Shown here: in pieces, positions 25,201 to 37,200 of the stretch
Layout of the letters: each line of letters begins with the position of its first letter
How positions within the stretch are numbered: the first letter of the stretch is position 1
NCBI GenBank assembly: GCA_043228905.1
Contig: JBHGNT010000002.1
Location: 2,046,001 to 2,110,000, forward strand
Length of the DNA: 64,000 nt
DNA from: Azolla caroliniana
Taxonomy: Eukaryota; Polypodiophyta
Direction of reading: 5' to 3'
Position numbers and translations under genes: made by a program
The notes under the pieces: generated by a model
What the model was told of the DNA's origin: nothing
Databases searched by the model: none
What the model saw: only the letters and a program-made list of their open reading frames with translations

Positions 25201-28200
25201 GTATGAGCAAAGACTATGGCATTGTTCCAGCTGCAGAGCACCATGCTTGCATAGTTGATAACCTTAGCTGCATGGGACAAATATATGAAGCCATATGGAT
25301 GATCAAGAAGTTACCGTTTTCTATTTATGGTGCTACATGGAATACAGTCTTAGATGTATGTAAAACTGTAGGAAATGTGCGCCTTGGCAACTATGCATTC
25401 AATCATTTGGTAGGCCCCACACAAAGCTCTTGTTAATTTCATGTTATGCAAAAAGGAGAAAAAAACTAAGTACTTTTCTATAGTCTACATGCTTCGTATT
25501 GCAACTTACTCAAAAAAGCTGCCTATTACGTTATGGAAAAACTTCAAATGGATGTGTTAATCCAAAGAAAGAATCATTGGGACAAGGTGGGCAAAATCAG
25601 TGCTCCAAAGTAGCTGATAATAATAATTGACAAGGACACTGCATTTGTACAGGATCGTTTACCATTGCCAAATGCTTTTAGACTAAATCAGAACAAACTT
25701 TTCTTGCTCAATATGCTTGATGAGATTGTTTGTGGAGCTTGAAAAAATTGAATAATTGCAACTCAGTCTCCACACATATCTCAGATAGGGAAACATAAGT
25801 TGTGTATCTTTCAATGAATTGTTCCTTAAGATAGAGCGGGAAACATTGGGCATTTGAATTGGGGATGATGGAGCGAGTTAGTGTGTATACGTATACATGT
25901 TTTTCTTCCAAGTAGTGTAAGAGGTTTTATATTGAACAACATGCAGGTGCATTTGGTTGCTTTGCCCCCTTACACACAGATTTCCCTGATGTTTTGATAG
26001 AGGTGGAAATGAATGTTCTGTGAATCAATGACTTTTGCCAATGTTCAAAATGGTCTCCTGATACAAATTAGTCTAAAGCCAAATCTAGCTGAGGATCCAT
26101 TCAATCACCAATAGTTATCAGTAATGTCTCTTTCTCCCAAAAATGAAAGAAATGACATTGATTGGTTACAATTTGGGAAGGCCTAGGGTCATGATGAATT
26201 GGTAAATGAGCACTTTATCTATGTTGGGAACACCTTGCTCCCTTTGCAAGCGCACATCTTTAATAGAGCTATTCCTGATGTTTTTCCAACTAGCTGGACA
26301 GAACATACCATTGTGCCAGAATTCAAGACTGGAGACCCCATGATGGCGATCAAATATAGGACTAGGACAATCACCAATAGTTATCAATAATGTCTCTTTC
26401 TCCCAAAAATGAAAGAAACAACATTGATCGGTTACAATTTGGGAAGGCCTAGGGTCATGATGAATTGGTAAATGAGCACTTTATCTATGTCGGGGACACC
26501 TTGCTTCCTTTGCAAGCACACATCTTTAATAGAGCTATTTCTGACGTTTTTCCAACTAGCTGGACAGAACATACCATTGTGCCAGAATTCAAGACTGGAG
26601 ACCCCATGATGACGATCAAATATAGGACAATCATGATTGGCCATTATTTTGCTAAACTATATGGCTCAATCCTAGCGCGAGAATTTTGAGTGTATGGGCT
26701 GAGAGGAACGGCTCTCTTCAGCTGGTAATGTAGACGTTTGAAAAGAGTTCACAACTACGGATAACATATTGACATTCAAACCCTTATAGAGGACGGCAGA
26801 GCCAACAAAAAGAGAATTTATTTCTGCCTTCCATCTTGTTTTGCATGTTCAGTGATAGAGAGATATAGAAAAAAGATAGAAAGAAAGAAAGAAAGATATA
26901 TTAATGTCTTTTAAGAGGCCAAAATGGCCTATAAGACCAAATAAGAGATTACATCTTGAGTGTTTTCTCGTCTTTGAGAACAAATCAAAATAAAATAAAT
27001 ATTACACAGTAAATATAAAAGTAAATAAGATGAAAAGAGAAGAAATGAGGGAATCTGGTTTTTGGCACATGTGAGACTCTCAAGTTAGGTATATTGTAGC
27101 TTTTGTCTTCGAAAGATCTCTAGCATAGGTCGATCCAGAATGGAAATGTCTCTGAAGCAAGGGAAGCACCTATGATGGTGGGTTTGTCGATGAGAAGGGT
27201 GTTGAGGTCGTGGTCCATGTGGCCAGGGCCTATGTGCATGGCAAATTGCTATTGCCCGATCAATTGTAACCCCTTTGTTATGTCCTGGTTTGGGCCCATT
27301 TGTGTATCCCGTGATGGACTTGTAGCATTTGTAGGAGTGATGGGGCTAAAGAATGTTGTAATTGTTCTTTGTGGATGAGCTTGTGTGGTTGTATTCTTTA
27401 ACAAGTTTTCCCGATGTCTCTTGAGCTCTAGCAAGAAAAGTCCTAGGCATCGTTTGTCCTCATATTCCATTACCTTGCGTAGTGGGCCAAACCCTTGTTT
27501 AAATAGGCAATGATATCTCCCTCTGATTTCATAAAAGACAGTACAGTGACAAACATAGTGTTCCTCAGATTCCACTCCTTGATGACACAATTGGCAAATT
27601 CTCTCTTCTAGAGGTAGTCGTGTATATCTGCCTACCTCAATCTGTAGCTGATGTGATGAAGTTCGCAGCTGGCCTATCACACTACGCAACTCATAGGATA
27701 GATGTATGTCCATATAAGGTGGCCTGATAACGAATCCATCCACCGATGTGTGGAAGAAATGTGTCTTATAGTCGGCCATCTTTGTACCAAGTGGTATTTT
27801 GGGGCTGATCCATGTTATCTTGTTTTCCAAGTTAATAATATCAGTTCAGATCACTTTGTTCTTTTCCACTTTGGTCATATTTAGATGGGGACAGTCCAAG
27901 CTATATTGGAACGGGGGTACTGCATTTATACTCATGCCATGTGACTCGAACCATTGCTGCATTTCAGAATACCAACAATGAGTGTCTCCATTTTCAGCCA
28001 GTTGTCTTGATGACATAAGTGCCAACCTTGGGTACCTTTGTTTAGGGAGCTCCCAAAGACGTGGGATAAATGTCACTGATCATAACAATGCCTCGGTTAT
28101 TATAGAGAAGAGAAGAGGAAGGAAGAAAGGAAGAAAGAAAGAAAGAAATATTAACGTCTTTTAAGAGGCCAAAATGACCTATAAGTCCAAATAAGAGATT

Positions 28201-31200
28201 ACATCTTAAGTGTTGTCTCGTCTTTGAGAACAAATCAAAATAAAATAAATATTACACAGTAAATATAAAAGTAAATAAGATGAAAAGAAAAGAAATGAGG
28301 GAATCTGGTTTTTGGCACATGTGAGACTCCTAAGTTAGGTATATTGTAGCTTTTGTCTTTGATCTCTAGCATAGGTCGATCCAGAATGGAAATGTCTCTG
28401 AAGCAAGGGAAGCACCTATGATGGTGGGAGATAATGGCTTTTATCTGTCGATGAGAAGGGTGTTGACGTCGTGGTCCATGGGGCCGGGGCTTCCGTGCAC
28501 GGCAAATTGCCATTAGGAAAACAATACCATTAGGAAGAAAGAAATAAAGATATATTAATGTCTTTTAAGAGGCCAAAATGGCCTATAAGACCAAATAAGA
28601 GATTACATCTTGAGTGTTGTCTCGTCTTTGAGAACAAATCAACCATTAGGAATACTTTAATAAACCATTAGGAAAACAATACCATGTTCTTAGACTCCAA
28701 AAGTAACAACCCCAAATAACTACTCTAATCTCAATGATACTAGTTCATAATAGTCTTTCCTTCTTCTTTTTTTCTTCTACCAAGACTCCTCTCACTTCTA
28801 GCCTTCTTATTCCTACTCCCCCCTTCTTGTACATATTCTATTCTTCCTCCCTCTCCCCCCTTTTTTCTTGCCCTCCTATTTATAGGTTTTTGGTTGCGTT
28901 GTTCTTGTTTTTTCTTTGTCTTTTCTTTTTACATATCCTCGAGTTTATGTGAGGTGTTTTTTTATAGGGAAAAGTACCAGGATACCCCTGGAAGTTCGTC
29001 TATTTACCAGAATGTCCTTGGAAGTTCCAAATTTACCAAACTACCCCTATGTCCAAAAAATTACACTTTATAAAGTAATTATACACTCAAATCTTTGATA
29101 CATAGGGCTAGTTCGGGTCCATTTCTTCCATCTTTGGTAAATAGGGCTTGTAGATTTGAGTGTATAATTACTTTATAAAGTGTAATTTTTTGGACATAGG
29201 GGTAGTTTGGTAAATTTGGAACTTCCAGGGGCATTCTGGTAAATAGATGAACTTCCAGGGGTATCCTGGTACTTTTCCCTTTTTTATATCACTATTTCTG
29301 CTTTGTCATCCCAAATTTGTCATACAAGAAAGATCTCTTTGTCAGCTTTCTTACGAATCTTTTCTTTTGAAATTTGGATATGAGATGAACAAGTTATTAG
29401 CTTTTTTTCTTTGCCCTGCCTTTTTTGTTTTTTTTCTGCGTCTTTTTTTCTTTTTCTTTTTTCTGCTTTCTCTACTTTTGAAAAACGCCTCTAACATTAT
29501 ATCCCTTCAAGTTCCTTCGTCTTTTAACTCTTGAACCTTTCATATCATGCTTTATTCTTATACACCTCAAATTTGACTTCACACTCAACTAATGCAGAAG
29601 CTAGAAGGCCTTGGTGTCCCTCAAATTTGCAATAGGTAATCTATGCCTTTGTGTAAGGAAAAAGTGTGATTTTCTAACCAATGGGTTGTAGAAGGCTGTG
29701 GGTAGCACACTTGGAGTAAAATAAGGATACCCACTACCACCCACTCTCCTGTCTCCATATAAATAAAATATTACATTGCATTGAGAGATTTGGCAGTTCA
29801 AGGACATGCGTAGCGGGTATAGCCATATAAATATTACTATATGCTGATGATATTGTGCTGATCTCCGATTCTTTGGAGTGACCGCAAATGCTTCTAAATG
29901 CTTTTAAAACCATTTTGTACTGACAAAGATTTGTCGGTAACCCTAGATAAAACTAAAGCTATGGTGTTTAACACCACTCAAGCATGGATAACAAGTTCAA
30001 AACCGCAATTCTTCATGGGAGAGGAAAAGGTGACCCACTGTAAGGCACACTTTTTACATACATTATTAGGCCCTTTTATATGGACATACATCTATACCAT
30101 GCATTGCAATGTGGTAGGGGCAGTTGCAGACCCCTTCACATATAATTAGAGTTTGAGGTTGGATATGCACACAACTTTGGAACAAAGAATTTGCCAATTG
30201 CATCATCAGGGAATGAAATCTGAATAATCCTATGTTTGTCATTGTAGGGGTTTTTATGAAATAAGAGGGAGATACCATTCCTTTTTAACCAAGACAATGG
30301 AATGTTCTTGCTAGAACCTAAGGGTGTAGCAAGAAGTTGTTGGACAACAATACCACCACACAACCTCATCAACAAAGAACAATAATAACGTTTTGTATCC
30401 CCATCACTTGTATTTTATTTTATGTTATTCATCCCACAAGTCAACTAAGGGCTACACAAGTGAGCTCCCGACTAAGACATTGCAAAGGGGTTACAATAGA
30501 TCAGGCAATAACAATTTGTTGTGCATGTAAGCCTTTGCCTTGTGGACCACAATCTCACCACCCTTGTCATCAATAGATAAAGGCCATGATCTCCTATCAT
30601 TGTAGGTGCTTCCCTTGCTTTAGATTTCACCATTTTGGATTGACTTATGCTAGAGATTTTTCGAAGAAAAAATTACAATTTATCTGATTTGAGAATCTTA
30701 CATTCATAGACAATGTAGTTCTTTAGTCACTTCTAATTTTATCTAGATAGATTATTTTTGTTTTGCTGTTCGCAAAGATGAGACAACATTTTAAGATGTA
30801 ACCTCTTGTTTGGTGATAGTCCATTTTGGCCTCTTAAAAGATATTTATACATCTTTGTTGCTTTTCTTTCAGCTTGGATTGTAAGAAGAATAATTATAAT
30901 AAAATGTGAAAGAACCACCACATTTATATGGCCTGACAGATAAAAAAACATAAAACATTATTTATTCATGCAGGAACACTGCTTTACAAGCACAAAACCA
31001 TATTATGCCATGGCAGTATTGTTAGATATAATCAATGATCAGCCCCAAGTTGTAAATCTATCCCCATACGTGCTCTTAGAGTGCACATTTTGTGATAGCA
31101 CCCCAAGTGAGGAGAAGCTAGTCTGCAACTCGATCATATGGGTTGATAAGGTGTCAATTTAGGAAACCGTAGATGCGTAGGACACAATGTATTTAGGAAA

Positions 31201-34200
31201 GAGAGAAGTAGGCTAATAGGATTGGCTATTCAAGTCAACTAGAATATTTTGTGGGCAAGTTATGATGTACTTAGTCTTGAAGGATGTGCCATTGACTTCA
31301 TACAAGGTCTATCTAGCACTAGCCTGTATCTAGGGAGTTGGGTCATATTAAATGACAAATTAGTTGACAGAAAAGGAATCTCCACTACTATAAACTGATT
31401 TTCACATTTAATGTTATACTCAAACCAAACATAGAATATAATCCACTTTCTTACACAGTGGTTGGATCGATTATCAGTCCCCACTAATTTTGTAGTGAGC
31501 TGGTCTAGATCCCATCTAAGCTCTAAGGTGTGAGTGCATGGGTGAACTACCATTGTGAGCTACTCTCATATGTAATAGAAGTTTTGTGTTCGTATATCCA
31601 TCTCTGGGGTTGTAACTCTATATACCTATCTAATCGATTCTCAGTATTTCTAACAAGTATCCCATCTATATATGATTTTAATATTCTATTGTAAATCATC
31701 ATGAGCACATTTTGAGTTGGATTGCATAATCATCTAGTTAACATAACATTATACATTAATGTGGGCATATTGTTTATAAGTTGAAGACAATATTGTGCTC
31801 ATATAAAACTCAAGAAATGTTAGTAACATTGTTGCTTTTCTTTCAGATTGGTTGCATATCCATGTCAAGCACAGATTGCCTTAGGAGAATCAAGGCCCAA
31901 TATTGCTCCTCCTAGGCATGTGCACCTTTTCCACTCAAAAGACCTATTCCTCTATATGCAATTGCATACCTCATCTATATAAAGATTGGAGTAGATTGGG
32001 TGATTGTGGGCATCTTAGTTTCACTCTAATTTTGTGAGCCACAACCTCCAACAATCAATTAGGAGGAGGCATTTTTCTCAATGGTGATTCATATAACGTA
32101 TAGATTCCCCATTGCATATCTATTGGTACTCTAAGAGTTTCTAGTCAATGCATGAGCCAAGCACAGAAATCTACAAAGAAACAACAATTTCTCCTGTATG
32201 AGCTCTTCTTTCCTGAATAAGGAATCAAAGGTCAATATGTGATCCAAAGTGGAAAACCTCTTTTGGAAACCTGCATCTCTGGCTGAATAATTTCCAGACA
32301 TCCACAAAGCAACAATAGATTCTCCTTTTATGAGTTCTTCTCTCAATAAGAAATCAATGGTCGATATATGATCTAAAGTATAGAAACCTGCATCTCTTGC
32401 TGAATAACAGCCATTTTGTTCTGCCCATACACTCAATCATGACTCTAGGATTGAGTTGTATAGTTTGGCGAAGTAATAGCCAACCATGATTGCCCTATAG
32501 TCGCGATGTATTGTGGGATCTGCTTTCTTGCAGATCGGTACAGTAGTGTGTTCTGTCCAACTAGTCTAGAAACACACAGTTTTGTATTAAACATGTATGC
32601 GGAAAGTGGGACAAAAGTGTCACGAGCTTAAATAATCTGATCAGCTAATGATTTTGGCTTCCAAATTGTAACCGACCAATGACATTTCTTATCTTTAGTG
32701 GAGCAAAAAAGTTGGATTCATGTGGATGTGACTCATGTGAGTGGGGGCAGCTTAGGAATGTCATAGAATGCCTTTGTGTATTCATGCCAAGCCTGAGGTG
32801 AAGCTAGTTGTATGCTAGGTTGCTTCTCATTAAACAGTTTCCATGCTCTTTTACTCTCTAAACGCAGGAACAACCTGCATATACCTCAGCATTTAGCAAA
32901 AGGTGTTCAAAGGTCTCTTTTGCTTGTTTATGTGTACAAATCCCCCGAGTCACTTCTTGTTGCAAACATCTCTTTGTATCGCGACATTCCTCATCATATG
33001 AACTATTTTCCATGGCTTTACAGTGTATTGGGTAGGTTGCCAACTGTGATGTGGGGAAAGGCATTTGTGGCCATAAAATGGAATGACTTTGACAAAATTT
33101 GTGTTACTTCCTCTAGAGATGTGAAAGGTATTTACAACGTTGAAGGGTAGCATCTTAAACATGGTCTCATCCTTCTCGTCCTTAATCTCTGTGATATACT
33201 GTTTGTTTTGTGGAAATGACAGCAGGAACATGTGATACTCGTTGAGTTTTGTGATTAGATGAGTAATCTCCTCCGTAACATCTTCTCTTAAAAGATGTTA
33301 ATATGTCTTTCTTCGGTTGGTCATCAATCACAAATCCTTCTGATTATATATATTTTCGGTGTTTATAGGACTTCCTTATGCCCATATTCGGTACGTTGAA
33401 AAAATCCAGCCTGGCATGCCTTTATTCCTTTTCAATTACAGTGACCGCAAACTTCATGGAATATTTGAAGCAGATGGTCATGGTGCTCTTAACATCAATC
33501 CATATGGATGGTCTCCGAATGGCTCTGAAAAAACTCAATATCCAGCACAGGTATTTTTTATTTTATTTTCATCTATAATGCGGACAAGATAAGGCATCCT
33601 CATTAAAAGTTTTGATATTTCAGCATATATAGGTTGGGTTGTAAAGGTGATGTTAAATATAGAGAGCATAACCATATGAGCCATATTGGAAGTGCTGTTG
33701 AATGTGATGATACTAACCTCATTAATCGACTTATGGTCTTGCTTATCTGGTAATGTAGATTTGTCTCCTAAACACTAAGTAACTACTGAAACCAATTAAA
33801 TAATTTATTTATTGCTATACTTCTTTAATCTCTCTTTATTTTATGACCACACTCGCTTTTCACCCATTTATTTTGCTATCAAAGTAGTTTTGGCTTTAGT
33901 AACTTCTCTGGCATACAATATCTCTCAAAAACACATGCTAACATGATGTGATGGGGTTTAGCTATGAAAATCATTTTATGGAGCTTCCAAGGCCTACGGG
34001 CAAGGAAAATTGCTATTGCTCGATCTATTGTAACCCCTTTGTTATGTCCTAGTCAAGAGCCCATTTGTGTAGCCCTTAATTGACTTGTAGCATGCGTAGG
34101 AGTGATGTGGCTCAAGAAAGTTGTGATTGTTTCTTTGTTGATGAGCTTGCTTGGTTGTACTGTTGTCCTCCAACAACTTTTCCCTGTGTCTCTTGACTTT

Positions 34201-37200
34201 TAGCATGAAGTCAAGCTTATTACCATGCGTAGTGGCCAAAGCCTTGTTTAAAGAGGCAATGGTATCTCTCTCTTATTTCATAAAAAACACTACAATGACA
34301 AACACAACATTCTTCAGATTCCACTCCTTGATGACACAATTGACAAATTCTTTCTTCTTGAGGTATTTGTGCATATTTGCCTACAGAGAAAGTTATATTA
34401 ATGTCTTTTAAGAGGCCAAAGTAGCCAAAATGCAATGTGTATTTCTAGACACACAACTTTTGAGGTAGAAACCAAAGAATATATGTTGTTTCACTTCACC
34501 CCATTACCTTGCGAAATTGATTTGAATAGAGATGAATTCACATGACAAATGCTGGATTCATGGTGCTTGAGGAACGACCTACCGTAATTAGATTTGATGG
34601 CTGATCTGGTGTGTAATAAATGCTGATTAAATGTTGAGAAATTTTATATAAAAAATATGTACATGTCTCCATATCTCTACTAGTAGATTATTAGAATCAT
34701 TGCACGTTTATTTCCAGATGATCTAGTTTCTTTTGAGTTTTTCTCTTTGCATGATCTAATGTCATAAGAATGTCCTTGTAGGTACGAGTTAGGGTAAGAC
34801 AAATTTGTGCACCAATCCATGAAAAAGTATTCAAGGAGATCATTTCTGGGAATTATTTTACGCCTGGACACTTCAACTTTGAGTTGAACCACATACAAAC
34901 AAATGCCCTTATTGCACTTTTTACTAAAAACGTCAAAAGTTCTCTCAATAACTCATATCCAAAGCTCAGAGAGAAAGCAGAGTCAGTGGAAGATGAGGAT
35001 GATTGGATGAAGCCCAAGAAAACTGTTTGCTCTTTCAATGGAAAAGCAAAGTCAGAGAAATATGAAGATGACTGGATTAAGCCAAAGAAGACAGGTGGGT
35101 CTACTATGTCAGGAAAACAAAATGAAGAGGCAATGGGACATAAAGATGACTGGATCAAGCCAAACAAGACTGCTATGTCTACCATGACTGCATGGCATAA
35201 TGCTGCACCCTTTAGATCTACTTTGGGGCAAAGCTCAGGAAAATTTCAAGGGAGCAGTGCTATTCCAGGACTAGGTGTAGGAATGAACAGTATAGCAGAT
35301 CCTGGAGAAAATAGTGGTGTAAATGTTGGTGATGATTGGGTGGATTATGAAAACTTTGAAGTAAAGAAGGGTGAAGAGAAATGGACAGAATCTTCGGTTG
35401 ATGAACTATCCATTCAACAGTCCTTGGACTGGAGATTGAAGGTATTACCTGGGAAGGAAAACAGTATTCCTGAGGAAGGTAATAAGAAATTAGAAAAGGA
35501 ACAGGTTCTGGAGAAGCTGAAACACCTCCAGAATGTGAGGACACAGACCAGTGCTGTAGTAAAAGCTGAAGCTCCACCCCTTCAAAATTATGTACAGAAT
35601 GAACCCCCAACTCCACCAAAAATAATTGTAAATCAGCCTAATGCAATAGTTCTTTCAGAATGGGAGAAGATGGCGAGAGAAAGGTGCTTACAAGAGCAAT
35701 CCATGCTGAGGAAGGAGCGTGATCAGCTACGAGAGTTTCTCCAAAGTCTGGATGCTCCCGTAGCCAAAGCCATATCAAAGAATTTGGAACTTTGTGCTTC
35801 TGCTATAGCTCAGGTATATGACATTTTAAGCTCAATTAATTTCAACTCTTATTTCATGTTCTGAATAATTGCTCTGCTTTTTGAAGATGAGGCAAAATGA
35901 GATTGAGGTACGACATATTATGGATGAAGTTTCTCCTCAGGCTGAACTTGTTCGAGAGCTTGACCAACTGAAGAAAAAGAATGCTGTGCTGGAATACACT
36001 CAGGTATTCTGGAAATATCTCAGCTATTAACGATATTTTCTTTCTCTATGATTGGTTGCTCTCTTTTAGTTTAGGCACTTATAAAGATGGCGTGAAGGTG
36101 CTTATGTCTTATCACATGTTATATGCTTTTATGCATGCACATATATTTATGGAACCTACACAAACAACTCAAGTAGACCATTTTTTCGCATGTTCATATC
36201 ATAATTTGTAGCATTAACTCGCGATATACAATTGTGCACTTTGTGTAAAATGTTGTTTTCTGTTGGATAGTTTCTTGTTTGACATTCAAATATCTCAAAT
36301 TGGATTGCTCTTTCCAGCTTCGGATTTGACTCAAGTAGACCATTTTTTTCTCATGTTCATATCATAGTTTGTAGCATTAACTCGGGATGTACAATTGTGC
36401 ACTTTGTGTAAAATGTTGTTTTCTGTTGGATAGTTTCTTGTTTGACATTCAAATACCTCAAATCAGATTCCTCATTCCACCTTAGGATTCATTTCTAAAG
36501 GAATTCTTCTTCATCCTCCACATTCTGAAAGAATCTTGTGTATCCAAAACCACTAAAATGAAACATTCAAGCTTTTCTCAGACACAAGATTTTAACACAT
36601 GATGTAACACAAATTTTTAAGAAGAAAAGATTCAGATGATTCTCAGAAAAGACTCCAAAATCGACAAATAGCAAGAAAAGTCAAGGGACAAATTCTCAAC
36701 TGTAATTGCCTGTCATTTTCCATCTTTTTTTCTAATGCCACTTCAAGAAACTTCTATCACATTGCATGTTGCTGACCAATTTGTAGGGTATTTCATTATA
36801 AAATTATTCATTTACAACATCTTCCCGAAGTAGACATGCCACTTATAAGTTCTACTCGTGTCGATCTTCTGAATTACCTTCCTCAAGTTTTCATTTTCTG
36901 AATGACGACAATTTTTTTTTAACAAACCTCAATTTTGTAATTCCTTACAATATATTTGGATCAATAAGTGATTGGGGATATTTGTCCAATGCCTTGTGCA
37001 GAAAAAGAAGAGATCATATTTTGCTAAATGTGATGCACCTTGTGGCTGTGTTACATTGCCAGAAGGCCATAGTGTATAAAGTAAGGTTTAAACTAGGGAT
37101 AGAGATGATTTAAGTAGTTGTATAAAGTAGGATGATTGTGCCTGTTGGTCAATCGACCAACAAATATTTACTTCCAGCCAAAGTGCGGGATAGAGACTCA

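Noticed and set aside
32950-33231. 93-aa minus-strand open frame, and a Cys/His-looking frame at 32858-33064
   Set aside because: Considered as a LINE zinc-finger remnant, but the Cys/His spacing does not match the CQLCHQGVESEEH type.
35260-35619. 119-aa minus-strand open frame within exon 3 of the DCD-Kelch gene
   Set aside because: Antisense of a well-supported exon; low-complexity composition.
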